From Dipylidium caninum (Eukaryota > Platyhelminthes > Cestoda > Cyclophyllidea > Dipylidiidae): 64,000 bases of DNA. The stretch is from positions 1 through 64,000 of the forward strand of contig QEYB01001425.1 of NCBI GenBank assembly GCA_017562135.1, read 5' to 3'. Positions 24,461 through 37,187 of the stretch are shown here, piece after piece. The position numbers were made by a program, and so were the translations under genes. A model generated the notes under the pieces. That model ran no database searches. It was not told where the DNA came from and was given only the letters and a program-made list of their open reading frames with translations. The first letter of the stretch is position 1. Each line of letters starts with the position of its first letter.

Positions 24461-27400
24461 TCTCTGTTTGTTGATTGGTTCTCATACGGCTGGAACGAGG
24501 CAAGGCATTTGCTTCCCGACCAATGAAAAGCCTTATAAACTGAATTATGACTAAGGCAACATAATTAAGTCAATTACTTATAAATATCAGTCAGTCTTAT
24601 CGCATCTGTTAGAGGTCCAAGGATACTCTCGTTTTTTGACTACATTAATAACTTCGTCGATATTGTTGGCCCTCTTGGCCCTCTCGGCCCTCTCGGCCCC
24701 CACTGCCCCCATCTCCGATCAGTGAATCCGAACAGATGCTACTTTCGCCCACTTGCTAGCGTTTTTACGCATCACGCAGCCGCCATCGAGTGGCATGATG
24801 CTATATCTTTTTAGGTGCGTAAATTAACATGGAGTGTTAAATTAATGGTTCCATTTAAAGCACGAAGTAGTGCACCTGCTAGTTAGTAAGTCACATTAAC
24901 ACCATTACATGTCAGTGTGCTAAGTATGCTCAACTGTCACTTTAGTTAGATCATTGCGTTGCATTCCAGTAGGGGTGATTGACAAGGGGCACTTCACTTC
25001 AAGCTTCGTCGCATTAAATTCTGGATGGACAAAATCAGCATGACTTTTAGGGAGAGTGTGGAATTTTGGCTGATTACTTCGAGGCAGGCAAAAGGCCGTC
25101 GGAAAAAGGCTGTGTTCTTATGGGGAGGGTGACTTTTAGCTTCATAGACGAACCATTAAGGAGTTGGATAACGTTTGTAACCTTCGGTCAAATCGCATGG
25201 GAGTTAGAGAGATTCTATGAATTGGAGATAACTACATCCGCGAAAATGAGAGCATCAGTACCTTGGGAATTACGGTGAGCGAGTTAGCACTAAAATTGAG
25301 AGAAAGTGGTGGAAAATATTGGTGGTTGCTAAGTAGTAACAAATTTTTGCCTTAAAAAGAAGAAATCCGGAGTCGTAACATTTACCACGCCAACTGCTGC
25401 ATTCGAGGATGTTCACTGCTGTGCATGCAATATGAAAAACCGGGGAAATGAAGTGCTACATGGGAAACATGCCACAGCTCATTTGTCTAGAAATACACCT
25501 TAGTTTTGGGAGGAGGACGCAGTCAGCAGAACATGTATGCACACCGGGTGGAGTTTGGGGTAGCGATGCCACAACCAGCCAGTGGGCGCGTCGCTTGAGT
25601 TCGGAATCCAAATGTTAACATGTCAGACTGCCATCCAACTGTGGTGCAAGGGACTAAAGGGAAAGAGAGTGGCTGGAAATGGGTTATAAATGCCGCTTCT
25701 AGGTGTGAGAGGTTAGTAATTCACACTCAGACTATGCCATTATACCTAGCTTCCTGCTTTTACCCTCATCCGTGGGTAAAATGTTGATGAACCTATACTT
25801 CGGCGCTGGAACCTGTGGAAGTGAACGCTGGCGATAGGTATCCTGCTACCACCATCCTCCTCACCAAATCCCTTCATCCACATGATCGGCCTCTAGAAAT
25901 AATATTAATTTGTTTTGCGAAGAGAGTCTCAGTAAATACGCCTCTTCCATAATTCACACACAAAAGTAAAGAAGACGGCGAAGATAAATCTTAAATATAT
26001 TCTATTATTTAGGCTTGTATGACTTCGAATTACATAACTATTCTGCATACTTTACGTTAATCCACCTGCCGACTTCTCCGGACTTTTAGAAATTCACACA
26101 GAAAAGTAAGGTGTAGTGCTCATTCATATGTAGTTCAACCTTGACCTACTTTACAACTTCTTACAACAATAAGCTTTCAAGTTTTAGTACTTACTAATGC
26201 CTGTGTCGTAAAATGTTGAAATTTCTCCCCTCAGACGAGCTGCAAGAGGCTAAAAAGACTCCATGGCTTCGTATACGAATGGTACAAATAAATAACGACT
26301 TCATAGCAATCTTCTGTTGAGTGTCACAGGCGGAGCTTTTCTGCCTCGCCTGTGACACTGCGGGCGGTGCTTTGAAGGTCATTCATGAGGCTAGAACGCG
26401 AGATTATTAAATTTTCATGAAGACCAGAAGGAATTTGATTCATTCGTCAGTGAGGAATATCACTTCGGGTGTATCTTCCGCTACATTCCCTCTTTGATTA
26501 CCAGAAGCCAATCCAGCCGGATTCAGCATTCTCCATCGTCCGCAACAGATAATGTTCACGTGGCAATCCACATGTCATAGGAGAGACGTTTCCCAACAGT
26601 CTCAGTTGACATGAGTGACAGTTTATGGTAAATTTCCTTCCCAGAGCCTTCCCAATTCCTTTTGTAATTTATTGAACCACCGTCAACTTCTGTGGTATTG
26701 TTTTTTTACCTATGGTGGGCAATGTGGGTGTAGGCAGAGGCTCGGACAAAACTTGCGTGTATTTTCTGAAACTTTACCTTGTGCAGAATGTGAGTGCGGA
26801 AGGGAAAGAGACGTCTGCCCTTTTCGCCAACTAAATAAGTGCAGAGACCTCAAATCGCGTTTCTGCTGCAAGGAGATGCAAAAAAGCGGAAGAATAGAGT
26901 AGAAGATAATACGGGAGTAATTGAATTTGGCTTGCTTTTTGTTTATGTTCATAAAACCACAAAGTTTTGTAAAAATGTGTTTGAGTGTGCTCGTCAACTG
27001 CTCCAAGTGGTGACGCTGAGGCGGTTTTAATATGCCTTAAGAAGCCGGTTCACTTAGAATCACTTTTTATACCACCGGCCTACTAATTGTTTCCCTCATA
27101 TCTTAAAAGGAACGATTTGATTATGAGATTTTTCCCCCCTGAATATAGACATTGCAATGGGAAAGGTCGCTCGTTCTAGCCTTAATGGGAGGTAAAACAA
27201 TTTATTAGCTTCAACTTTCCGTTGACAACTGTATAGTCAGTCAGTTCTCACCTCTGTAAATGTCATGTCGCTTCCACCGCCTTTTCACAAACAGTGAATG
27301 TTTGTAATTCCCAATAGAGTCAACAGAACCTTGTCAAAAATCTTAAGGTCGCAAAATTCTGCCCCATTCACATATCCATGCAGATAGTCAAGACTACCGC

Positions 27401-30400
27401 CAGATTGCTTTGCTCCCGCGTCTTAACTTTCCGTGTTTGCCAGCTTCACTCTACCAATACAGGCCACATGATTAAAACAAAACTATGAACTGCCTATTAT
27501 AACCTGATTACTTATACTATTCGTAGTTTTATGTTGTGAGCAAGTTGACTTTCGCAAGCAAAGAACTATATTTGAGCGGTATAGTCCACCGTTATTCTCT
27601 GCCTAAGCGGCCGGCTTGTCGAGTGTCTGAATGGTGCACGCCCCTGCGAAGCATGCGAAATACCGCTTTTCGATGTCAAAGTGCTACTACATTAGTCGGA
27701 AAATTGCCCACAGCAGAAATTTTTTGGCATTTTCTCCAGCCTATTTTATGACATGATGCATTATTGGGGAGACTTTTGAGTAGACCGGATGTTTTGCGTG
27801 TTCCGAGCCGCTACTATTTTGAGACAAAGGGGCTCTCAAGTTCGCATTATTTACGATGCTCGCCACTTCCTCGCCTCCCTGTCTAATGCCAGATTCAGAC
27901 TGAATGAACGCAGGTGTCTAATCCGTCTGCCTTGAAATCATACGTATTTACCGGGTACACAGGGAAATATTTGGAATGCAGGTTAACTGCAGCCTGGTGA
28001 TCGCCCCTTAGGGCAGCACGGCAAATACACCTTCGAAGTAGGCTGTCGAAATGGGCCTCCATTCTTCAGTCTTCTGTTAAGTTGGGCCTTAAAAATCACT
28101 GCTGACATGGTAAGGAAAACTCCCCTAGGATGGAAGTGTTTCCATCTGGTAAGTTACAAGGAATACATGCTTTCTGTGTTTTCGAAAGAGCATTTAACTG
28201 GCGACTAACTACTTTCAGATCGCCGCATGGATTGCCCAGTCGAAAAAGACTTTTCTCAACCCAATGCTCGCGTGATCTAATTTGAAGAATGTGGAAATGA
28301 GTTGTCATCATGAGCTCCGAGAAGTGGTAAATTTTATTTTAACTTCGCATTTTCGTCTTCCACTTTGTTCGCTTATTCATCCACGACTAGTGTGAATCGC
28401 GTCTCTTTTAAGGCTTCCATTTATTCTAGCCATCAACGCGGAGTCTTCCGTTAGGCATTAACAATCGCGCCTTTTATTATCCTCCAGTTAGGGGAAACGG
28501 GCGTAAACTCCCATTTTCCCATCCTTAATGCATCAAAACGCATTCTCTAAATACTGAAATAAAGGTTGAGAAAATTGGCTAATGCGCTTCAAACGTTGTT
28601 ATGACACTTCACAACCTGTTAATCAAAGTCAAAGGATACTTCCCTCACGCAAGTTTTGCCATCCTATCACGTAGCATATACAAGAAATTACAACTGTTAT
28701 CACAAGAACGCCAAATAATTATTGACGACATATGCATTGCAGCATTAACATCATATGACATTGTCTTTATTTCCGGGAACTACGCGCAGGTTGTCATTAA
28801 TACAGACATTTCTGTAAATCCTAGTCAGATCTCTTATCAGTCATACGAATGTTTTCCAGTATAGAGACCCATTCGTTTCGTCACGACGTTTTTCACTTGT
28901 ACAGATTTCGCTGGCTTGCGAAAATCCTCTCTGTCATCCCCCCCTTCCCGGCTACAGCATTTCTAGATTTTGCTTTGGCCCGTGTGCAACTTCGAATACG
29001 ACTTTAAATATTATTTATTTTAAGTACAGTAAGTTGGTTGAATTAATGGAAGTGTATATATTGACAGTGAGTGAACATACGTGACCAGAAAATATGGTTT
29101 TCTTAGAACGAAGGCGAAGACATTTTGCTCCATATCCCCAGTCTGCTCATTCACTTCGTGGGGGGATCCGATGCGAATGATATTCATCATTTGTACTGCT
29201 TTACTTCTCAAATATTCTGCCTTTCTCTTTGCCTGTTTGCCGGTCCTTGTCTGTGGGATACCGCTCCACCCACTTCATATTTTGATCGCGTAAAATCCTC
29301 AAAAAGCGAGTCGACAGTACGTTTCGAGATGATTGACTTTGCGCCCATAGTGAGGAAGCTAAGTGTCTCAATGTCTGTCGTTTGAAACGGAGACAATGCG
29401 AACGCATGGCCCAAATCGAGGGGAAATATGAGCAACTTGTCCTAACTCACTTAGAAATCCCTTGTTGATGGGTAATCAAATTGGTCTTAGCTCACGAATT
29501 TTGTTTATCCAGTTTTTCTTTAATATGGGCACGACGAGTCTGCTCTAAATTTTCTTTTCATCTGTGACGAGGTCTCTTATATCTGTAGAAAATATTAAAA
29601 TCGCAGATGAGAGGTGTTATTTTCAATCACTGAATTGCTAAATCATTTTCCTCTCTGACATCAGCTAAGCACATTTGAATGTAAAATTGCGTTAAGATGT
29701 TTTTGTTGGCGCCTACCATCGCTACTAAACCCCACTTCCCCTCAGTGACAACTACCATTTTCGCGGATTATTGCCACCCTATAAATAATAAAAGTGCTCG
29801 CGGTTCTCAGCTTTCCTTACTTTTCTGCCTCTTGGTCTGTATATAAATTAGGCGTTGAGAGAAGATTTTGTCTAAAATTCTTACGCACGTAGTGTATCTA
29901 CTCGAACTGTTTGATTTACCAGCAAGCTTTAAAAAGTAACCGGAGTGATCAGAGTATCTGAGTGACTAAACGAGGAGGGAGGGAAAACACCTCGGAGCAA
30001 GGCAACCTTAATAAGCAGCTTTAATTGAGATTGCCCCGGACTCTTCATAAACTAATCGTTCACTGAAGAGTGGTGGTGATCGGGAGAAGGTACACGTCTT
30101 CATCTTTATTTATAATATTGTTTACTTTTGTCTTTAAACAGACCAATTTTTCCATCCACGACATTTCCTGCCTACTGCCTCAAATCTAATCATATGCGTG
30201 CCTTAGCTCTTAGGGCATCAGAGGCGCTGATGTAATGACAGGGTGTTTAACAGAGACACAGATAACAAGAAGGGACTCGAAGCAAAATGGAGGTTGTGTT
30301 CCTGCATATCAGATAGGTAAAGGAATTCGATGCAGATAGTGTAACTGATATGCGCTAGTTTAATTTTTCCCCATTTCGATTACGCACCTGTAGCACGCTT

Positions 30401-31450
30401 TTATGATATTTTCTGTATCAGTTTTTATTCCCGCACACCATTTTTTTGAGTTATAAGAGGGACTTTTAAGGTTGCATCGGTTCGTCTATCGCATTAAGTT
30501 GATCAAAAAAAATTTATTGATCCGAAGTGATTAATTGCATATGCAAGTGCTAATTCGGTGGACAAGGCGATAAAAAACTGGTATCAAGGAGGCATTGCAG
30601 AGCTCCAACCGATCCTTACATTGAAATAAATTTGGGAGTTGGTGCAATCGCTCATAAGTGTCAAAGAAGGAAGAGAGGCAACGGCTCATGTGTCCAAATT
30701 AAGGGACTCAATAAATCCAAATGCAGAAATTCTCGGCTCAGATCATGTTTTACTATTATAGACTTTCCCAAGTTAGTTCCTTCAATTAAGAATAGTTGCG
30801 AAGGGATTTACTAAGGGAGTAACTGAGGTGTTAATGCACATAGGATATTTTCGTTAATAAATGTGAATGAATGGTTAAATTCAGAGTTTCTCTCCTAATA
30901 ATGCAAGATTGGGAGACTTACGAAATGAACTTCAGAAGCAATTACCGGCGGGTCCTTAGGAACACATGAAAAACTTGTAGGCGGTATTCTTCCGTATAAT
31001 AACCATATTTTGACAGGTATCGCCACGCCGTAGACGGTGAAAATATGTTTTATATATCGCAATACCACCCACGCTAGCTCTTCTCATTCGTGGTTATGTT
31101 GTGTAAACCTCCAGTTCGTCAAGTATTCATAGAGAGGGCTGCATCTTTTTACTTCGCGTAACTAAGCCAAGCCCGCGTAAATGGCTGAATGGGTCATTGG
31201 ATTAAAGGATATCGTAAATTCAGCTGTCCTTATGCGCTTTTATGAAGGAGGCAACTGTCTTTTGTGGACAGGTCGTTTATACCATTTTTAATTGCCTCCT
31301 TCTTAACATTCAAAGAAGTTACAGAGTTTTAGCACTCGCTTCCTTCAATTACGATGGTAGCGATATGATAACCTTGGCATGCTTTGAGCAATAGGTGGAG
31401 CAACATCAGTAGTCTTACTAGCCTTTATCCTGACGACCTTTTCCCTCAAC
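24461..31450. other. Intergenic interval with no recognised gene
   Basis: Composition is mildly AT-rich. Short open frames exist, including a cysteine-rich one at 26,615-26,902 and one at 28,601-28,864, but none shows a known domain, splice-supported continuation or codon pattern that would justify a call. A run of near-repeated GGCCCTCTCGGCC occurs near 24,667-24,700. Promoter elements of the flanking genes are presumably here but were not identified. Confidence 0.55.
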
Positions 31451-32753
31451 ATGTCAATTCCAAATCTTACCGTACCCGGTTTTAGCATACCCTGCATTGG
31501 CTTCGGAACGTACAAGGTTTTTTTGCTTGCCAAATTCTTGACAAAATTAATTGTAAATAGCTAGCAGTGGACGACGTAGAGACTGCTCTCGACGCAGCTC
31601 TAGAAACTGGTTACCGTCATATTGACTGTGCCCACCTGTATCTTAATGAAGAAGCCATTGGGAATACTTTGAAACGATGGTTTGACGAAAAGAAAATCGA
31701 TAGGAGTGAATTGTTTGTGACCTCTAAGGTAAATTTGAGTTAGGACTATTCAAAGCTCTGGAATACATGTCACAGGCCTGATTTGGTTCGAATTGCTTGT
31801 CTTAAAAGTTTGGAGTTACTGCAGTTGTCGTATTTGGACCTCTACCTCGTGCATTGGCCAGTCTCTTATAAGGCATGATCTAAATAACGCAAATTAATTA
31901 GGTATTCGATAGCCTGGGGATGCCATTCTTCCAGTCGACGAAAGTGGTAAGACACTTTTTGACGAAACGCTCCTGGAAGATACTTGGAAGGTAATAAAAC
32001 CTTGGTTGTATAAAGACCTATTCAGGCAATGGAGGGTCTGGTGAACGAGGGCTTGGTTCTTCACATTGGTTTATCTAATTTCAACGAGTCACAAATTCAA
32101 CGCATCATTAACTGTGCTACAATCAGACCCGTCATGTTACAAATCGAAAGTAATCTACATTTCCCAAACCAGAAACTGATTGATTTCGCCACGTCAAACG
32201 GCATCCTATCTACTGCCTTTGCGCCTCTCGGTTCACCGTATCGTGAAATGTACGCAGTAGCCAATCCAAGCCCTTGTTATTTATTTATTTAAGTACCCTG
32301 TCAATTGAAGAAGTACTGCATACTTTTGCAGAACAGACAGACCGCATCGTTTGATTGACGAACCCATACTAAAGAAGGTAGCCGAAAAGTATGGTAAGAC
32401 ACCAGCACAAGTCGCCATTCGTCACGGACTTCAACGCGGGATTTGCGTGGTGCCAAAGAGTCGAACGCCAGAGAGAATCCGGGAAAACTTCCAGGTAACC
32501 GTCAAGCTCAGATACAGAATATTGAACTTTATCATCGCTACTTTTTCATTATCTATAGGTTTTTGATTTTGAATTAACAAACAATGAGATGAAAGAGTTA
32601 TCTTCCCTCGGTATCTATCAGCGTCAAATACGTGCAGATCCGTAAGGCCTATTCCACTTATCGTCTTTTCGTAAATGAATCAAAGTATGTTTGGGTTCTT
32701 CGGTTTTTAGGATGCGTGGCAACCAAGAATTTCCATTCCTCGAACTCCTTTAG
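31451..32753 (+). CDS. Aldo-keto reductase (AKR1-like), 8 exons, 313 aa
   Basis: The product is an NAD(P)H-dependent oxidoreductase that reduces aldehydes or ketones in the cytosol. Exons: 31451-31516, 31561-31728, 31756-31872, 31913-31990, 32026-32249, 32332-32494, 32559-32641 and 32711-32753, which sum to 942 nt without a stop. The TIM-barrel family signature is complete. [11 protein letters not shown] supplies the catalytic Asp and Tyr, FVTSKLW the Lys and LYLVHWP the His. Also present are GLSNFN and the NADP-binding segment near [11 protein letters not shown]. The length matches the usual 310-325 residues. Intron 2 is only 27 nt and holds an in-frame stop. Intron 3 begins GC instead of GT. 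The substrate is not predictable. The gene is tail to tail with SLD5, with stop codons 85 bp apart. Confidence 0.93.
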
Positions 32754-32838
32754 CCAAAGAAAAGAATTGTTGATTAATTGTCATAGCCTTTAATCAATAG
32801 GTTGTTCGAGAGAACATTTGTTTTCAGTAACAAAGGAC

Positions 32839-33993
32839 CTAAAGGAGGGTCACAGCCCCATTGTCAATGTGCTTCCGAATAGCGCGATATGGTAGAAGGT
32901 GTATTTCGCCCGGGATAAGAGTAAGCGCAGACCTGAAAAATACGGGTTAATTATACAGGCTTGGAGCGTTGCAGTCACGTCCATCTATTTAGTCAGAACA
33001 CGACAATAACTCTTACCCGGTTTCCGTAGTATCAACACGGGAATTCACTTTACAGAAGACGTATGAATCCAGATTTGGCCGGAAAGCTAAAATACAGTTC
33101 ACTGTGTATATCTCGTTTATAAAAAGCGACATTCTCAAAGTCATATGCTACGTACCAATGGCCTCGGGCTCAAATTTGCGCATATTTACCGGAAGATGAT
33201 TTAATACTACCGTGCGAAGGTTCTCAGTCGTAGTGTTGTTGAACCTGCTCAAAAATAGACTAACATTTAACAGATGACCTAAAGTAACCGGTAATTTAGC
33301 TAAGGACAAATTTGGTCTATACAGCCTTACGCTTTCACGAAGTCAAATTCCGCCGGTGTGAGGTGTGGTTCTTCTGATTGTGGTCTCGAACGCTCTTCCA
33401 TTACCACATGATGAGGATACTGTTCTATCTGAAATAATTGCAAAATTGCGATATAAATGTCGGCACGAGAGTACAACAAAATGACATTTTCAAAGAAATT
33501 GGTCTGCCTTTCTAATACGTATCCGGAGGTAGTCCGTTAGAAGGTATCTAAGGCGTTCAGCCTATAAAAGAAGCAAGAGTTGGAACAGACGATTGGTGAT
33601 GGGCATGAAAAAGAAACGGAGGATGGCACCTGCATTCGCATCAACTGTGCTCGGATATCACCTTTGGGCAATCCCTTGGCCTGGGACTCGAATTTTACCA
33701 ACTCTCGGTTGATCAAAGCAATGGCATCAGTCTGCGCCACCATCAACTCCGGTGAAAGTTTTTCATTTTGCCAGATCTGAAATCTAAAGTAGAGTCCGAA
33801 TCAAACAGACGACACCTTATGAAGTCGCCAAAAGCCATACCGTTCGGAATCGCTTAATGAGATCCGGCAGTGTAATGCTTTCAATGTTTTGGGAAGATGG
33901 CATCTGCCCTGATGGCCCGAACAAATCCACATTCTCATCGTCTGAGCCGCCAATTATTTCGTCTAGGTCTGGTGCCGACGCCTGAAAAATCAT
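32839..33993 (-). CDS. GINS4: GINS complex subunit SLD5 (GINS4), 7 exons, 234 aa
   Basis: SLD5 is one of four GINS subunits; GINS binds CDC45 and MCM2-7 to form the replicative helicase in the nucleus. Exons (minus): 33993-33841, 33776-33630, 33561-33508, 33428-33331, 33244-33156, 33086-33017 and 32932-32839, 705 nt in total with all phases matching. Diagnostic segments in order are an acidic N-terminus, IWQNEKLSPEL (family WxNEKxxPEL), a helical segment ending RYLLTDYLRIRIRK, IEQYPHHV, then in the C-terminal domain NLDSYVFCKV and a terminal IDNGAVTLL (family SGAVxLL/I). The intron after exon 3 has a GC donor (AAG|GCAGAC). The start at 33,993 is the ATG just before the acidic stretch; an upstream non-coding exon or trans-splice site is possible. 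The family is usually 220-240 aa, as here. Confidence 0.93.
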
Positions 33994-34347
33994 ACCAACT
34001 TCGGAATAGCCTAGAGGCTGCAAACATAAACAAAGAGCACCTAACCAGATTCCCGTTTAGCTTCAAATAAGCTCGTTTCCTATCGTGAGCGAAAATGACC
34101 CCGACACGTTAATGTAACAAGCTATAGGAGACAGAATTCCAAACTGAGCGTTTATTTTTAGGAGTCGACATAGTAAAAAGAGGGTTAGCAAAAACATTGG
34201 AGCGGGGATCTACGACTACGAAAGACTTTCACATTTGACGGCAAACATTCCTGCCACGTGGCCAAGGGGCATCTATAAATATAATGGGATGATGAAATTT
34301 CACTGAAGTGGCTAAAAGTGAGGAATATTATGCAGGTCACCAAAATG

Positions 34348-35780
34348 CTAACCTTGATCTGAAATCATTCCAGGTTTAGGAAGTAGAGGAACATGTTTCA
34401 AGGTCGCTTTGCCTTCCTTTAAATTTCGTTTGTAACCCACTGTAGATTTGCGTTTCGTTACACTACGACGTGCTAGTTCAAATAAACATAAACTTAAGTA
34501 ATTCACAGTTGGGGAATAAGAGGAGCGATGTACTTCACCGATCAAATGAAAATACTTGATATTATAGACAATTTCTTAGAATTCAGTCACGATATAAATC
34601 AGGCTCACAGATGTGGGAGAAGAGTTCGCATTTCCTAACAAACGTTGCGACAAGGCAAAATGGGCAAAGAAAACGCGGCACAGTATGCAATTCACGAACA
34701 TGACCCCGAATGCCAACAGCGACTTCAGCGGCACAGACTTTAACCACACCATCGCGAGACTCACTAGACCAATGGCACCTTTTACTACGAGCTTCTTTCA
34801 CCGTAACATGGCTCAAAACATGTTCAGAGAACTCACTCGGATCTTCGAATCTAATTAGCAATAAATCCCATGAGTCCAGTATAAAAAAGGAATTACTTCA
34901 AACGACAATCATTCCATCCGCATTGAAGGCCGTCATAGTTGATAGATCGAAGACGATCATCGAACCAATTTGATCTGGCCTTGTGGCACCCGCCAGAGGG
35001 TGTTGCAGTTTCTCCTCTAGAAAGACACTTCAGAACAAGATCAGGTTGTTGCTCGATAACTTCAATGGCGTTGTTACGACAAACGTTAGAATAAGCATGC
35101 AAAAAGATATGGGAACGATTAACGCTTCTTGGAGAGGGGCACCCTATCCACAAGCACATTGGTGAAGCCGAATGAACTTCCATATGAGTTACAAGTTCTT
35201 TAAATGAAGCGAATCCTTTGTCGCTACTCCAACATCCGATCCAGAAACAAAAGAAGCCTGTGTAAAAGGTGACGTCCTGGTTGTTTCTCTGTAGAGGAAC
35301 AGTATGAATAAGTAGATCATTCATTGTCTCAAAAGTTTTGAAACAGCAGGAGCAGGCAAAGGCTTTGAAGTGTTCCATTTTGTCATAGTTTTCACTCACA
35401 CAGGTACGCAAGTGATCAAAGAGAATCAAGTGTGAATCAGTTTTGAATCCACAAGCACAATCGTAATCAAACGGCAAATGTTCAGATTCACGCGAATTTA
35501 CACAGGCAATGGGCGCAGGTAATAAGGTACGAGTACGTCTAATTAGGTATTCAACGAAGGCATGAAATTTGATATGGCGAACGAAAGTGGCCAAGGGGAC
35601 GGAGCAGCAGATATTTGGAGGATACTCACAATTCGGCCAACTACAACTATAATCACTTCCTCGAATGTAGCCACTATTCGTGTTTCTTGGGACGTGTGCC
35701 TCAACGAGGTGACCCTCGAGTTCTTGCAAATCTTGGAAGACAAGACCGCAGTCCGACCAACGGCATTTGACAGATTTCAT
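34348..35780 (-). CDS. C2H2 zinc-finger protein with C-x-W-x2-C fingers, HINFP-like
   Basis: This is a probable nuclear DNA-binding protein. Exon 1 runs 35780-34897, the next exon from 34850 to 34765 and another from 34737. A last exon seems to end at the stop at 34,348; the splice into it is uncertain. Fingers begin with a distinctive C-x-W-x2-C: CRWSDC, CSWPNC, CFWIGC, CLWIGC, CGWNDC and CHWSIC, followed by C-P-F-C. The pairing histidines are, for example, HLVEAH, RHIKFH, HMEVH, HVLSH and HVRELH. Two fingers (CGWNDC and CHWSIC) become complete only after removing introns of 46 and 27 nt, which supports both the gene model and the coding frame. The spacing and the RHIKFH linker recall the histone H4 gene regulator HINFP. 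ARID2-type fingers have a similar look, so the orthology is open. Confidence 0.75.
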
Positions 35781-37187
35781 TTCAAGAGCCTAGAGATCCA
35801 TACACACAAAAGATTACATAACAAAAAAATGAAATATCTGCTCTCGTATTTGCCGAGGTGGCATTGAATTCAAAATCAATAGCCATCAAAGATCCAAACT
35901 CGACACAATTCGCATACCGCGGTGTAGAAGGAAACACTACAGCAGACGAAACTTGCGCCAGATATGGAAAGATGGCTTATGAAAAGAGCAAAGGAGAATG
36001 CAGACTACGACAGGAGAATCAATGGAGTTCGAAGCACGAGAAAACCCAGTTAGCAAACCGCCCTTTGTTTTCAATGTGAATAAACAAAAGAATCGATGCG
36101 TCAATTCCTACGCTTATTTCACATTGACGTAACATTCGTAATTCTTATGAATGTTTTTTTGCCGAAATTATTTTATTTGTTTTTAATAATCAATGTTGTA
36201 ATCCATGCTGTGAGGATACTTTTTAGTTGACCATTATTAATTCATTAATGTGGACTTTACTCGCAGTTATAGTCGTGTGCTCCCTTCACGTGTTCATATA
36301 TAAAAAGTTAATAGGTATCCCGTCGTCCTAGGATAATTATCCCAATAACGTACGACTGCTCAACTATTTACCACACAATTAAGTGTCTGCGCCGGAATTG
36401 CCCAAAATCTCAACACATTAATCAATCCCTCACTTAACAAAACCATAAGCCTAAGGGTACTGCTCCCATTATATGCACGCGTAGATCATTCCCGACAAAA
36501 ATATTCGGAGAATCGAGACTCCTATACATTACCGAATGCCGGAAAGCGTGACTTCACTAATTTCGCTGTGCACAGCATACACATTTATCCCACAGATGTC
36601 GGCGACGAAAACTTATAAGGAGCCCACTCCTAAGGGCCTTAACAAGTTGCGACAACACCCCCCTACGAGGTCTTTCATTACGTGAGAATGAGAACTCATA
36701 ATAGTGACGACTAACGTCAACAAACAAAACTATGAGCACCCTGACGCCAAATATCTATCAACAGATCGTAGCGCAATAGGTACACCCAGTTAGGGGCCCG
36801 GCATTCAAAATACCTTTGAAACATCGAAATGATCCACTTTCAACGGTAAAGTTACCAAAAACAAGCGCATCAATCTTGTCAACCATTCACACAAGGCTTT
36901 GTTGCGTTTAACACGAATGGGCGCGTAGTACCAAGCAGTTAAACTCAATTTGCTGACATACAGATCTCGCAGCAAGTGCTTACGTGCTGTTGAAAATGGG
37001 ACCATCTATAGCTGCGATCTTACTTTTTGAAGCGGAATATACAAAAGTAACCATGGAAAAATGAGTCAAAGTAACTCCCACGGAACAAAATAAAAGAGAT
37101 TTGCTCAAACAAGTTAAGAGTTAATGAAAGGAGGATCGTATAAAGTTACATATTGCCATTAATAATGCAAAATCGAAAAATAAAAAT
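35781..37187. other. Intergenic, no gene seen
   Basis: The region between the zinc-finger gene start and the MANF stop contains only short open frames without domains. The sequence is AT-rich. Upstream regulatory sequence of the zinc-finger gene and the 3' UTR of MANF are expected here, but no specific signal is claimed. Confidence 0.6.

Noticed and set aside
26615..26902. Cysteine-rich small protein
   Set aside because: No signal peptide, no splice-supported continuation and no known cysteine spacing; probably chance.
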